Source: Chryseobacterium gilvum (GTDB lineage: Bacteria; Bacteroidota; Bacteroidia; Flavobacteriales; Weeksellaceae). From it: 64,000 bases of DNA. The notes beneath the pieces are model-generated. The model worked only from the letters and a program-made list of their open reading frames with translations. It had not been told where the DNA came from and searched no databases. The translations under genes were made by a program, and so were the position numbers. Within the stretch, counting starts at the first letter, position 1, and each line of letters opens with the position of its first letter. The DNA lies in the NCBI RefSeq assembly GCF_025628965.1, contig NZ_JAOTEN010000005.1, positions 62,001 to 126,000 on the forward strand, given 5' to 3'. Positions 18,136 to 26,359 of this stretch are shown piece after piece.

Positions 18136-18192
18136 GAATTCCGCAAGAGTTTTGCATTGTAAATAGAAGTTTAATCAAAAATTATAAAAATA

Positions 18193-18801
18193 ATGGCGAG
18201 AGTCAAACCAAAAAGACATGGAGTAGTGACGGATATGACGGCAATGTGTGACGTTGCATTCCTGCTGCTTACATTCTTTATATTGACCACTCAGTTTAAA
18301 AAACCTGACGTGGAGCAGATCAAGCCGCCATCTTCAATCTCAGAAAAATTACTTCCTGATGCCAGTTTAATGACTATTAATGCAACACCAGACGGAAAGT
18401 TTTACTTTCAGCCGGTAGATAATGCATCAGAAAGATTACAGCTTTTAGAGAAAATGGGGCAAAAGTATGGGGTTGCTTTTGACAATAAGCAAAAAGCCGC
18501 ATTCCAGAGAGTTCAGGCAATTGGAGTTCCTATGAACCAGTTGAAAGGATATTTGGATTTGCCTGAAGATGAGCAGAAAAGTTTTAAAAGTCCTACAGGG
18601 ATTCCTATGGACAGTACAAATAAACAGTTGGTAGATTGGGTACAACAAAGTTTGAGCGTAAACAAAGATTACAAATTAGCAATCAAAGGAGACGTAACGA
18701 CAAAGTATCCTAAAGTTAAAAGTTTATTTGAGGGTTTAAGAGATATTGATTTTCTTAAATTTTGGTTGATAACGTCACAAGAAGGTAAACCTAATGAATA
18801 A
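18193..18801 (+). CDS. exbD: ExbD/TolR-family subunit, first copy in Ton operon
   Basis: A 202-residue ExbD-type protein with one N-terminal membrane helix and a periplasmic domain. The conserved region reads VTDMTAMCDVAFLLLTFFILTT, with the channel Asp. It differs from the next exbD in helix sequence (MCDVAF against MVDLGF) and periplasmic domain, so the two probably have distinct roles; two ExbD subunits per ExbB are common in Bacteroidetes. It lies 57 bases after exbB and 14 bases before the second exbD. Confidence 0.92.
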   Translation: MARVKPKRHGVVTDMTAMCDVAFLLLTFFILTTQFKKPDVEQIKPPSSISEKLLPDASLMTINATPDGKFYFQPVDNASERLQLLEKMGQKYGVAFDNKQKAAFQRVQAIGVPMNQLKGYLDLPEDEQKSFKSPTGIPMDSTNKQLVDWVQQSLSVNKDYKLAIKGDVTTKYPKVKSLFEGLRDIDFLKFWLITSQEGKPNE

Positions 18802-18815
18802 TATCATTTAGAGAA

Positions 18816-19385
18816 ATGGCAGAAGTACAAGTACAGGAAAAAGGCGCCAAAGGCGGCAAGGTACGTTCCAAGAAGCAGAGTACCAGAGTAGATATGACTC
18901 CGATGGTGGATTTAGGGTTTTTATTAATCACCTTCTTTATGTTTACAACCACATTCAGTAAACCGAATGTAATGGATTTGGGTCTTCCGGCAAAACCGAA
19001 AGAAAATACTCCAAAACCACCACCAACAGAAATTAAACTTTCTAATTCAATTTCTTTATTATTAGGAAAAGACAATAAAGTTTTCTGGCACCAGGAAGAT
19101 AATACGTCCCTGAATGATCAGAATCTGAACGAAACTTCTTTTGATAGAGAAGGAATTAGAAAAATAATTGAGCAGGCAAAATCAAGAGCGGCAGATAGAA
19201 CAAAATTTACTGTTATTATCAAGCCAACTGATGACGCTGTATATAAAAACTTCGTAGATATTCTTGACGAAATGGCCATTACCAAAAGTGAACAGTACGG
19301 TGTTACTGATGTTAAGCCTTGGGAAAAAGCGATTTATGATAGAAAAGTGGGCAATTCCGGAACTCCGGCTGCTGCTACAAAGTAA
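18816..19385 (+). CDS. exbD: ExbD/TolR-family subunit, second copy in Ton operon
   Basis: A 189-residue ExbD homologue with RVDMTPMVDLGFLLITFFMF (channel Asp), a Pro-rich linker (KENTPKPPPTE) and a periplasmic domain ending YGVTDVKPWEKAIYD. It is the close paralogue of the lone exbD at 3025-3537, sharing the transmembrane segment, KPNVMDLGLPAK, LLGKDN and the C-terminal block. It sits between the first exbD and tonB, in the order expected of a Bacteroidetes Ton cluster. Confidence 0.92.
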   Translation: MAEVQVQEKGAKGGKVRSKKQSTRVDMTPMVDLGFLLITFFMFTTTFSKPNVMDLGLPAKPKENTPKPPPTEIKLSNSISLLLGKDNKVFWHQEDNTSLNDQNLNETSFDREGIRKIIEQAKSRAADRTKFTVIIKPTDDAVYKNFVDILDEMAITKSEQYGVTDVKPWEKAIYDRKVGNSGTPAAATK

Positions 19386-19410
19386 TTTTAACCATTAAAT
19401 TAACACTACG

Positions 19411-20250
19411 ATGGCAGATGAACATGTGTACAGTCAAAATCTTAGTTTAGATGAGATTGTATTTGAAAATAGAAATAAGGAATATGGTGCATATGATATT
19501 AGAAGTCAATATCCGAGATTATTGACGAAATCTTTTATCATTGGTACATCATTATTCTTAGTGGCTGCTTTGTCCCCTTTTATCTATCTTACCATTAAAA
19601 ATCTTAATGCTCCTGATAAAATAGAAGTAAAGTCTGATTTGGTCAACATTATTGAAGAAGATCCGATCATTGAAGAGCCTAAAGAAGAAGAACCACCTCC
19701 ACCACCTCCGAAAGAAGAAGAAAAAATCGAGGTTATTCAGAACGTAGTTCCGGAACCGGTGAAAGCGCCGAAAATTGAGACTCCACCGCCACCAATTTCT
19801 AAGCAGTTAGAAACAACGACAGGTTTACAGAATCAGGAAGGGGTAAAAGCTCCCGCTTATACACCGCCACCGCCACCACCTTCTACTGGTACCAGAACTT
19901 CAACAGCTGAAGTTAAACCACAGGTGAGTGATACGCAAGTGTATAGCGAGGTTGAACAAACCGCTGAATTCCCTGGAGGAATCAATGCATTCAGAAATAA
20001 AGTATCAAGCAATTTTGATGGCTCATCTATGAATGGTGATGAAGGAACTGTAAAAGCTGAAATCACTTTCGTTGTAGAAAGGGACGGATCAATTACGGAT
20101 GTTAAAGCAAACGGTAAAAATTCAGATTTTAACGCTGAAGCTGTTAGAACGATTAAGTCTATTAAAAATAAATGGACTCCTGCAAAAATCAATGGACAAT
20201 CCGTTCGATACAGATTCAGATTGCCTTTAACAATGAATTTTGAAGGATAA
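19411..20250 (+). CDS. tonB: TonB-type energy transducer
   Basis: TonB spans the periplasm and transmits ExbB/ExbD energy to outer-membrane receptors. The 279-residue protein has a cytoplasmic head (LSLDEIVFENRNKEYGAYDIR, typical of Bacteroidetes TonB), a membrane helix at about 43-63, a long Pro/Glu/Lys-rich rod (about 80-165, with runs of five to six Pro), and the C-terminal TonB domain (about 185-279) with EFPGGINAFR, the I.FVVERDGSITDVK strand and WTPAKINGQSVRYRFRLP. A strong terminator 21 bases after the stop partly separates it from the next genes. Confidence 0.95.
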   Translation: MADEHVYSQNLSLDEIVFENRNKEYGAYDIRSQYPRLLTKSFIIGTSLFLVAALSPFIYLTIKNLNAPDKIEVKSDLVNIIEEDPIIEEPKEEEPPPPPPKEEEKIEVIQNVVPEPVKAPKIETPPPPISKQLETTTGLQNQEGVKAPAYTPPPPPPSTGTRTSTAEVKPQVSDTQVYSEVEQTAEFPGGINAFRNKVSSNFDGSSMNGDEGTVKAEITFVVERDGSITDVKANGKNSDFNAEAVRTIKSIKNKWTPAKINGQSVRYRFRLPLTMNFEG

Positions 20251-20271
20251 TTTATCTTTAAATTATAATCA

Positions 20272-20299
20272 AAAAAGAGAAGCAATCGCTTCTCTTTTT
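20272..20299 (+). terminator. Terminator after tonB
   Basis: A perfect 12-bp stem AAAAAGAGAAGC/GCTTCTCTTTTT with loop AATC, followed by A/T-rich sequence with many T's. Confidence 0.85.
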
Positions 20300-20310
20300 A
20301 TTTTTTTTAA

Positions 20311-20318
20311 TACTTTTG
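20311..20318 (+). promoter_or_regulatory. -7 promoter element (TACTTTTG) directly before the small membrane gene
   Basis: An exact TAnnTTTG match whose last base is only 4 bases before the ATG at 20323, so the transcript would start at or next to the start codon. Confidence 0.5.
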
Positions 20319-20322
20319 TTAT

Positions 20323-20520
20323 ATGATGTTCAATTGGTTATCCTTAGTAACAGGATTGTTTTATATCGCTTTGGGAATTGTAATTATAATTTACAAATTC
20401 TTTTTTATTATTCTTGAACCTACCGTAGCTTATCCTTTAGGTGCAGTGGTAATGCTGTATGGTATTTTTAGAATCTGGAGAGCAGTATCAAGAATTAAAA
20501 ATACAGGAAATGATGAATAA
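20323..20520 (+). CDS. Small two-helix membrane protein
   Basis: A 65-residue protein with two hydrophobic segments (about 5-30 and 34-52) and a short charged tail (RAVSRIKNTGNDE). I do not recognise a named family, but a small membrane protein in this position, before a PstS-like gene in a Ton locus, is plausible in flavobacteria. The stop overlaps the start of the next gene by 8-11 bases, so the two are coupled. It starts with two Met codons in tandem. Confidence 0.75.
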   Translation: MMFNWLSLVTGLFYIALGIVIIIYKFFFIILEPTVAYPLGAVVMLYGIFRIWRAVSRIKNTGNDE

Positions 20521-21382
20521 TTTTAAATTGCTGTTGATTCTTTTATTAGTAACAGTGATAAGCTGTTCGAAAAAAGAAGATAAATCTCCATCCTATTATA
20601 AAGGAAATCTCACTATTTTAACTGATGAATCATTCAAAAGTGTCACCGAAGCTTTGGCAGAAGGATACATGATCAATTATCCTGATACTAAGATTAAGGT
20701 AATCACTAAGAAAGAAGATTTAGGTTTTTTGGATCTTTTAAATGATAAAGCAAGAATTGCGGTAATGTCTAAAGACTTGTCTGCTGAAGAAATTAAAGCA
20801 TATGAAGAGCAGGTAGATTTAAAATTTTTACCTGCAAAATTTGCTGCTGATGCCGTTATTTTTATCGTTCCTAAAAATTCAGCTAAAGTGAGCATTACTA
20901 TGGATGAAATAAAACAAGGAATGCAGTCTGAAGACAAAAAATTCATTTTTGATGGGGGTAATTCCAGCAATCTGAATTTTGTAGCTCAAAAATTAAAAAA
21001 GCAGCCTAAAGATCTGAAATTTTCCATTATTCCAGGAAGTGTCAATGTCATTGAAGAATTAAATAAATATCCCGATAAAATAGGAGTAATCGGCCTGAAT
21101 ACTTTCAGCCGTCCCTACGACGAAACTTCTGAAAAGTTAAGAGAAATGGTAAAAATTTTGCCAATCGATGTCAATGGAAAATTATATACGCCAAATTCCG
21201 ACGGGTTACGTGAAATGAAATACCCATTTACAAGAGTTCTTTATTTCTTAACAAATGAAGGTAATTTTAACATTGCAAACGGCTTTATAAGATATTCTTG
21301 TACGCAGCTGGGCCAGATGATTGTTGAGAAAGAAGGATTACAGCCTTATAACATATACAGAAGAGAAGTACAGATGCGTTAA
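20510..21382 (+). CDS. PstS-like phosphate/substrate-binding lipoprotein
   Basis: A 290-residue periplasmic binding protein resembling PstS. It has a lipoprotein signal ending in VTVISC, then the type 2 periplasmic-binding fold with GNLTILTDESFKSVTEALAEGY at the start and YTPNSDGLREMKYPFTRVLYFLTNEG near the end, which is the PstS-like C-terminal pattern. No pstCAB genes are adjacent; instead the gene lies in a Ton locus, so the ligand need not be phosphate. The start is ATG 20510 or 20513, overlapping the small membrane gene. Confidence 0.85.
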   Translation: MMNNFKLLLILLLVTVISCSKKEDKSPSYYKGNLTILTDESFKSVTEALAEGYMINYPDTKIKVITKKEDLGFLDLLNDKARIAVMSKDLSAEEIKAYEEQVDLKFLPAKFAADAVIFIVPKNSAKVSITMDEIKQGMQSEDKKFIFDGGNSSNLNFVAQKLKKQPKDLKFSIIPGSVNVIEELNKYPDKIGVIGLNTFSRPYDETSEKLREMVKILPIDVNGKLYTPNSDGLREMKYPFTRVLYFLTNEGNFNIANGFIRYSCTQLGQMIVEKEGLQPYNIYRREVQMR

Positions 21383-21471
21383 AAAATATTAAAATACACT
21401 TCAGTCCAGGATAATTATATTATTTTGGTCTGAAAATTGTGATTTAGTAAATTCAATTTAGAAAATATAAA

Positions 21472-23118
21472 ATGAAAGATATAATGAATGTAAAGAAAAT
21501 TGCTTTAGGAGCAGCCGCTGTATTTTATGCAAATTTTGCGTTTGCACAAACATTGCAAGATGGCATCAATAGTGTTGACAGTGATAAATATGCGCAGGCA
21601 AAAACAAACTTCACACAAATGATTGCCAAAGAGCCTAAAGCTGAAAACTATTTCTATTTAGGAAATACATTTTTAAAACAAGCTGAGCCGGATTTTGCCA
21701 GTGCAACAGAAAATTTTAATAAAGGACTGGCTGCAGACAGCAAAAGTAATTTAAATAAATTAGGTTTAGCGACTGTTAAACTAGGTAAAGGAGATAAAAA
21801 TGCCATTGCTGAGATTCAGAGAATTGTTACCGATTCAAAAGAAAAAGATGCCGAAGTATTATTCAGAGCAGCTGAAGCTTTAACATTATTCGAAAAAAAT
21901 AATTCGCCGGATCTTGCCATTCAGTTTTTGAATAAAGCTATTGAAAGAGCGCAGAAAAAAGAAGTTCCTGCACATTATTATTATACATTGGGGGATGCAT
22001 ACAGGCTGAAAAAAGTTCCTGGGGATGCAATGTCTGCATATGATAAAGCATTGCCTCTCGCAAAAAATAAAGCCTCTGTATACACCCGAATAGGTACGTT
22101 GTGGATGGCTGCGCAGCAATGGCAGCAGGCAAAAACAAGTATTGACAAAGCAATTGCGACAGACCCTTCTTACGCTCCTGCTTACAAGGCTTTAGCAGCT
22201 TATGATATACGATATCAGCAAAACGCAAAAGCAACTCAGGATTTGATCAATTATACGAAATATGCTGATGAAGATCCTTATACGCAGTTAGAGATTGCTA
22301 AGCTTTATTTTACCAATGAAGATTATGCAAACTCGAAAGCAATTTTGGATAAAATATTTGATAAGATTCAAGATCCTATCAAGTTCAAACTAAGAGCATA
22401 TCAATTGTACGCAGATGGGAAATATACTGAGGCGAAACAAAATATGGATTCCTTTACTTCTCAGGCCGAAAAATCGAGAGTACAGCCTGCAGATCAGGGA
22501 TTACAAGGTTTAATTGCTGCAGGATTAGCCAAAGATGAAAAAGACGCTGCAAAAAAGTCTGCTTTGATGGCAGAAGCTCAGCAAAAAGTAGCTATTGCGA
22601 AAGGAGCAAAAGATGAAACCATGAAATGGGATATGGAACTTGCTAAAATCGCAGGTGGAGGAGCTGCGTCACAATCTTCCGCAGATTCCGGACCTACCAG
22701 TCCAACAATTGAAGCTTTGAAAAAGCAGGTTGCAGCAAATGCTCAGGATACCGATGCATTGTATAAACTGGCAACAGCATATCAAGATGTTAAAAATTGG
22801 AACGGAGCTATTGTTACATGGCAAAAAATGAGCACATTGTTACCGGATTGGGCACCTGCATATTATAGTTTAGGGTATGCTTATCAACAAGCAACAAATA
22901 ATGATGCTGCTAAGATTGCTTATGAAAAATATATCACCACTGTAAAACCTGCAGAAGTTGAAGCGAATAAGCAGACTTTAGCATATGCTTATTTTGCCGT
23001 TGCTTATTTGTCAAAAGATTCAGACTTGGCAAAATCAAAAGATTACGTAGCGAAATCATTACAGCTGGATCCTTCTTATCAGGATGCTGTAAAACTAAAT
23101 ACGGAAATTAATAAATAA
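21472..23118 (+). CDS. Secreted tetratricopeptide-repeat protein
   Basis: A 548-residue periplasmic protein with a signal peptide ending FAFAQ (about residue 26) and many TPR units throughout (for example AENYFYLGNTFLKQAEPDFASA, AHYYYTLGDAYRLKKVPGDA, AYYSLGYAYQQATNNDAA). A Ser/Ala-rich linker (about 395-410) separates two TPR blocks. TPRs bind proteins, so it may be a scaffold for the Ton complex or the PstS-like protein next to it; that is inference from position. A second Met at 21484 is an equally good start. Confidence 0.88.
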   Translation: MKDIMNVKKIALGAAAVFYANFAFAQTLQDGINSVDSDKYAQAKTNFTQMIAKEPKAENYFYLGNTFLKQAEPDFASATENFNKGLAADSKSNLNKLGLATVKLGKGDKNAIAEIQRIVTDSKEKDAEVLFRAAEALTLFEKNNSPDLAIQFLNKAIERAQKKEVPAHYYYTLGDAYRLKKVPGDAMSAYDKALPLAKNKASVYTRIGTLWMAAQQWQQAKTSIDKAIATDPSYAPAYKALAAYDIRYQQNAKATQDLINYTKYADEDPYTQLEIAKLYFTNEDYANSKAILDKIFDKIQDPIKFKLRAYQLYADGKYTEAKQNMDSFTSQAEKSRVQPADQGLQGLIAAGLAKDEKDAAKKSALMAEAQQKVAIAKGAKDETMKWDMELAKIAGGGAASQSSADSGPTSPTIEALKKQVAANAQDTDALYKLATAYQDVKNWNGAIVTWQKMSTLLPDWAPAYYSLGYAYQQATNNDAAKIAYEKYITTVKPAEVEANKQTLAYAYFAVAYLSKDSDLAKSKDYVAKSLQLDPSYQDAVKLNTEINK

Positions 23119-23137
23119 TATTTCCACAATAAACACT

Positions 23138-23166
23138 AACTTCCCATTCATACTGTTTGGGAAGTT
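23138..23166 (+). terminator. Terminator after the TPR gene
   Basis: A 9-bp stem AACTTCCCA/TGGGAAGTT with an 11-base loop, followed by TTCATTTTT. Confidence 0.7.
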
Positions 23167-23178
23167 TTCATTTTTATT

Positions 23179-23186
23179 TATATTTG
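23179..23186 (+). promoter_or_regulatory. Promoter of bshB1 (TTG-19-TATATTTG), nearly leaderless
   Basis: An exact TAnnTTTG element with a TTG at 23157-23159. Only 5 bases separate it from the ATG at 23192, so little or no untranslated leader is possible. Confidence 0.65.
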
Positions 23187-23191
23187 AAAAT

Positions 23192-23911
23192 ATGAAAACA
23201 GATATACTTGCTTTTGGAGCTCATCCTGATGACATTGAATTAGGGTGCGGCGGTACAATTGCCAAACTAGTTGCAGAAGGCAAAAAATGCGTAATAATTG
23301 ACCTTACAAAAGGTGAATTGGGAACACGTGGATCTGATGAGATCAGACATCAGGAAGCAACCGAGTCTGCAAGAATATTAGGTGTTTCTGCAAGAGAAAA
23401 TCTTGGTATGAAAGATGGGTTTTTGATAAACTCTGAAGAATATCAGATGCAGATTGTTACAATGATTCGTAAATATCGTCCGGAAATTGTTTTAGCCAAT
23501 GCCATTGATGACAGACATCCGGATCATGCCAAAGCAGCGAAATTAGTTTCTGATGCATGCTTTTTAGCAGGATTAAGAAAAATTAAAACAGTGAATGAAG
23601 GAAAAGAACAGGAAGTATGGCGGCCTAAACAAATTTTCCATTATATCCAATGGAAGCACATTCAGCCGGAATTTGTTATCGATATCTCAGAATATCTTGA
23701 AAAGAAATTGGAAGCTTGTATGGCTTTTAAATCACAGTTTTATGACCCGTCATCCAATGAACCGGTAACTCCTATTGCCACGAAAGATTTCTATGAAAGC
23801 CTGACGTACAGAGCTCAGGATTTAGGAAGATTGTCCGGCGTTGCTTATGCAGAAGGCTTTACATCTGAAAAATTAATCGCGCTGAAAAATTTTGAAGGAA
23901 TTGTTTTGTAA
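23192..23911 (+). CDS. bshB1: Bacillithiol biosynthesis deacetylase BshB1
   Basis: BshB1 removes the acetyl group from GlcNAc-malate to give GlcN-malate, the second step of bacillithiol synthesis. The 239-residue LmbE/PIG-L family protein has the zinc motif AHPDD at residues 9-13 and the second metal site HPDH in DDRHPDHAKAAK. TKGELGTRGS and NLGMKDG are characteristic of BshB1 as against other LmbE members. It implies that the cell uses bacillithiol as its low-molecular-weight thiol; bshA and bshC are not in this window. Confidence 0.94.
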   Translation: MKTDILAFGAHPDDIELGCGGTIAKLVAEGKKCVIIDLTKGELGTRGSDEIRHQEATESARILGVSARENLGMKDGFLINSEEYQMQIVTMIRKYRPEIVLANAIDDRHPDHAKAAKLVSDACFLAGLRKIKTVNEGKEQEVWRPKQIFHYIQWKHIQPEFVIDISEYLEKKLEACMAFKSQFYDPSSNEPVTPIATKDFYESLTYRAQDLGRLSGVAYAEGFTSEKLIALKNFEGIVL

Positions 23912-23926
23912 CTGAAATAAAATTTC

Positions 23927-23934
23927 TATATTTG
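23927..23934 (+). promoter_or_regulatory. Promoter of tRNA-His (TTG-18-TATATTTG)
   Basis: An exact TAnnTTTG element with TTG at 23906-23908, 13 bases before the mature tRNA 5' end. Confidence 0.65.
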
Positions 23935-23947
23935 CACCCACGAAACG

Positions 23948-24021
23948 GTGATTGTAGCTCAGTTGGTTAGAGCGCCGGATTGTGGTTCCGGAGGTCGGGG
24001 GTTCGAGACCCCTCATTCACC
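23948..24021 (+). tRNA. tRNA-His (anticodon GTG)
   Basis: A 74-base cloverleaf. The anticodon arm is CCGGA-TTGTGGT-TCCGG, giving GTG, so it reads histidine codons. The D-loop has AGTTGGTTA and the T-loop TTCGAGA. The base before position 1 is G (23947), matching the G-1 that identifies tRNA-His, opposite discriminator C at 24021. The acceptor stem GTGATTG/CATTCAC has one T:T mismatch at the 5:68 pair. CCA is not fully encoded (CCT follows). Confidence 0.95.
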
Positions 24022-24023
24022 CT

Positions 24024-24055
24024 AAAAACACATTTTCTTTTGAGAATGTGTTTTT
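24024..24055 (+). terminator. Terminator after tRNA-His
   Basis: A stem ACACATTTTC/GAGAATGTGT (one T:G pair, loop TTTT), extended by flanking A/T pairs and followed by seven T's. Confidence 0.85.
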
Positions 24056-24124
24056 TTCTTTTAGTAACTTATTCTAATACAACAACAGTATTGAGTTGTA
24101 TTTGTTAAAATGATTGCATAAAAA

Positions 24125-24150
24125 AAGCATCCTTTTTCCTCAAGATGCTT
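24125..24150 (-). terminator. Terminator of the PUR-family gene
   Basis: A 7-bp stem AAGCATC/GATGCTT with a 12-base loop; on the minus strand it is followed by a run of T. Confidence 0.7.
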
Positions 24151-24173
24151 GTGTTTTTACTTATGACTAAGGA

Positions 24174-24509
24174 CTAAATTTCTTCGTCAGAATCTATTGT
24201 GTATGTTCTGCTTTTAAAATCTTTATCATGCTTTTCAGATATTACATCCTCACCCTTTTCATTGATAATGAAATCTGTAGAGTCATTAAACATCTCCTGG
24301 AAACTCTTAAAATCTTCTTTGTAAAGATAAATTTTATGCTTCTCGAATGTAGCTTCTCCATTCTCCCCGAAATTCTTCTTACTTTCGGTAATCGTAAGAT
24401 AATAATCTCCCGCTTTCGTCTCGCGCACATCAAAGAAATAAGTTCTTCTTCCTGCTTTTAACACCTTCGTAAAAATTTCATTTTCGTGGCGTTCCTTGTA
24501 ATCACTCAT
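24174..24509 (-). CDS. PUR-family DNA/RNA-binding protein (DUF3276)
   Basis: A 111-residue cytoplasmic protein of the bacterial PUR-alpha-like family (DUF3276). The characteristic N-terminal part reads EIFTKVLKAGRRTYFFDVRETKAGDYYLTITESKK, and an acidic C-terminus follows. PUR-repeat proteins bind single-stranded nucleic acid; the bacterial role is not settled. A TATATTTG promoter and a terminator flank it, so it is monocistronic. Confidence 0.9.
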   Translation of the reverse strand: MSDYKERHENEIFTKVLKAGRRTYFFDVRETKAGDYYLTITESKKNFGENGEATFEKHKIYLYKEDFKSFQEMFNDSTDFIINEKGEDVISEKHDKDFKSRTYTIDSDEEI

Positions 24510-24537
24510 TATTAGATATTTTTTAATCTTGTAAGAA

Positions 24538-24545
24538 CAAATATA
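24538..24545 (-). promoter_or_regulatory. -7 promoter element (TATATTTG) for the PUR-family gene
   Basis: An exact TAnnTTTG match on the minus strand, 28 bases before the ATG. Confidence 0.6.
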
Positions 24546-24607
24546 AAATTTTTCTTTTAATCACAAAATTTTTTTTATGATTTATTTAACAATTCCAAAC
24601 AAATGTA

Positions 24608-26269
24608 CTATGCCGTTACAGAATTGGTAATTTCGGTCAGGTTAATGATTTTATCTGCTTTCTGAGCGCTCGACTCCCGGTGAGTGATAATAATGGAAGA
24701 AGCATTTTTGATGTTCTTTTCAATATTTTCCAAGATGTTATGCTCAGTTTCGGTATCTAATGCAGAAAGAGAATCGTCAAAAATGATAATATTTGGCTTT
24801 TTAATTAAGGCTCTCGCGATGCATATCCTTTGTTTCTGGCCTCCGGAAAGCATTACACCGCGTTCTCCCACCATTGTATTGTACTGTTCTCTAAATTCGA
24901 TAATGTTTTTATCGACATCGGCAATTTTAGCAAATTCTACCACTTTTTCATGGGAGGGATGATCGATGGCAAACCCGATATTGTTTTCAATAGAATCTGA
25001 AAAAAGATAGCTTTCCTGTGGGATATATCCTATAAAGTTTCTGTAGTTTTCTAAATTGTGTTCTTTGAGATTTTTTCCATCGATTAAAATTTCTCCTTCT
25101 GTAGGGTCAATCAATCTGCATAATAGCAATGCAACAGTCGATTTTCCGCTTCCTGTTTTTCCCATTATTGCTAAAGATTCTCCTGCATTGATTTTAAAGC
25201 TTAAGTTTTCCAACGCTTTGATTCCTGTATTTGGATAAACATACGATACGTTTTTGAACTCAATATCTCCTTTAATCGGATAATTTTCAAAATTAGTATT
25301 GACTATTTCAGATTTTTTATCTAAAAATTCATTGATTCTCTGCATCGACGCTTCCGCACGCTGATTTACAGAAGTTACCCAGCCTACCATAGAAAACGGA
25401 AAAATCAGGGTATTGATGTACATAAAAAAGTCGGCGATTTTACCGATGCTTAATTCGCCATCAATATATTTTTGTCCGCCAATGACGATAATTGTAACAT
25501 TTAATAAACCTACCACAAACAGGATAATGGTAAAAAAATAGGCTTCCGTTTTTGCCAGGTCCAAAGCTTTATCCTGATAATCGGTTACTTTTACCCCGTA
25601 ATTTTTTTTAATGTAGTTTTCCTTGGCAAAAAATTTCACCACTCTGATTCCTGAAAAACTGTCCTGCACAAATGTTGAAATCGCAGATTGGCTTTTCTGC
25701 ATTATTTTCGACTTTTTGTTGATGATAGAACTTACCTTGTAAATGACAAAAGATAATATTGGCAACGGCAGTAAAGTCCAGAGTGTCATTGATGCATCGG
25801 TTTTCACCATATAAATACTGGTGATAATGACAAGCACCAATAGATTGACAACATACATCACACCGGGGCCCAGATACATTCTTACCGCTACAATATCTTC
25901 GCTTAAACGGTTCATCAAATCTCCAATCGTGGTTTTTTTATAATCTGTAAGGGATAATTCCTGGTAATGCCTGTAAATTTTATTTTTCAGTTCGTACTCA
26001 ATTCTTCTGGAGGCTACTATAATGGTCTGTCTCATCATAAAGGTAAAAAAGCCGGTCAAAAGCGAGCAGCCTACAATGATACCAACATAAAAAAGTACTT
26101 GCTGATTAAAACCAAGATGGCCGCCTTTGGTAAGCTCGTCAACAGATTTCCCGACAAACTGTACTTTATAGGTATTAAAAAAATTACTGGCTATGATAAA
26201 TAACAACCCCCAAAATAATAATATTTTGTGCTTCCAGAAGTAAGGGTTCAGAGTTTTTAAAGCTTTCAT
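24608..26269 (-). CDS. ABC exporter, fused membrane and ATPase domains (MsbA/MdlB type)
   Basis: A 553-residue half-transporter that should work as a dimer to export a lipid, drug or peptide. A six-helix membrane domain (about 1-310) precedes an ATPase domain with Walker A GKTGSGKST, the signature LSGGQKQRICIARAL, Walker B IIIFDDS and the H-loop ITHRES. The Met at 26269 (MKALKTLNPYF) is chosen; the upstream TTG at 26281 overlaps a TAAATTTG promoter element. The substrate is not predictable. No partner half-transporter is adjacent. Confidence 0.92.
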   Translation of the reverse strand: MKALKTLNPYFWKHKILLFWGLLFIIASNFFNTYKVQFVGKSVDELTKGGHLGFNQQVLFYVGIIVGCSLLTGFFTFMMRQTIIVASRRIEYELKNKIYRHYQELSLTDYKKTTIGDLMNRLSEDIVAVRMYLGPGVMYVVNLLVLVIITSIYMVKTDASMTLWTLLPLPILSFVIYKVSSIINKKSKIMQKSQSAISTFVQDSFSGIRVVKFFAKENYIKKNYGVKVTDYQDKALDLAKTEAYFFTIILFVVGLLNVTIIVIGGQKYIDGELSIGKIADFFMYINTLIFPFSMVGWVTSVNQRAEASMQRINEFLDKKSEIVNTNFENYPIKGDIEFKNVSYVYPNTGIKALENLSFKINAGESLAIMGKTGSGKSTVALLLCRLIDPTEGEILIDGKNLKEHNLENYRNFIGYIPQESYLFSDSIENNIGFAIDHPSHEKVVEFAKIADVDKNIIEFREQYNTMVGERGVMLSGGQKQRICIARALIKKPNIIIFDDSLSALDTETEHNILENIEKNIKNASSIIITHRESSAQKADKIINLTEITNSVTA

Positions 26270-26278
26270 AAAGTTTTG

Positions 26279-26286
26279 CAAATTTA
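26279..26286 (-). promoter_or_regulatory. -7 promoter element (TAAATTTG) for the ABC exporter
   Basis: An exact TAnnTTTG match on the minus strand, ending 9 bases before the ATG at 26269. It fixes the start downstream of the TTG at 26281 and implies a very short leader. Confidence 0.6.
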
Positions 26287-26330
26287 CGAAAATAGCATCA
26301 TACTAGGAATTCATTAAATTTTAAATTTTG

Positions 26331-26338
26331 TATCTTTG
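26331..26338 (+). promoter_or_regulatory. -7 promoter element (TATCTTTG) for nusB-DUF1573-yajC
   Basis: An exact TAnnTTTG match 21 bases before the nusB ATG, in the divergent gap with the ABC exporter. Confidence 0.6.
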
Positions 26339-26359
26339 CGCCTATAAAAAGCTCTTTGA

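Noticed and set aside
19857..20285. A 142-codon minus-strand frame opposite tonB
   Set aside because: It is created by the proline-rich tonB codons and runs through the tonB terminator.
20510..21382. A complete phosphate ABC uptake system
   Set aside because: Only a PstS-like binding protein is present; no pstC, pstA, pstB or phoU lies nearby.
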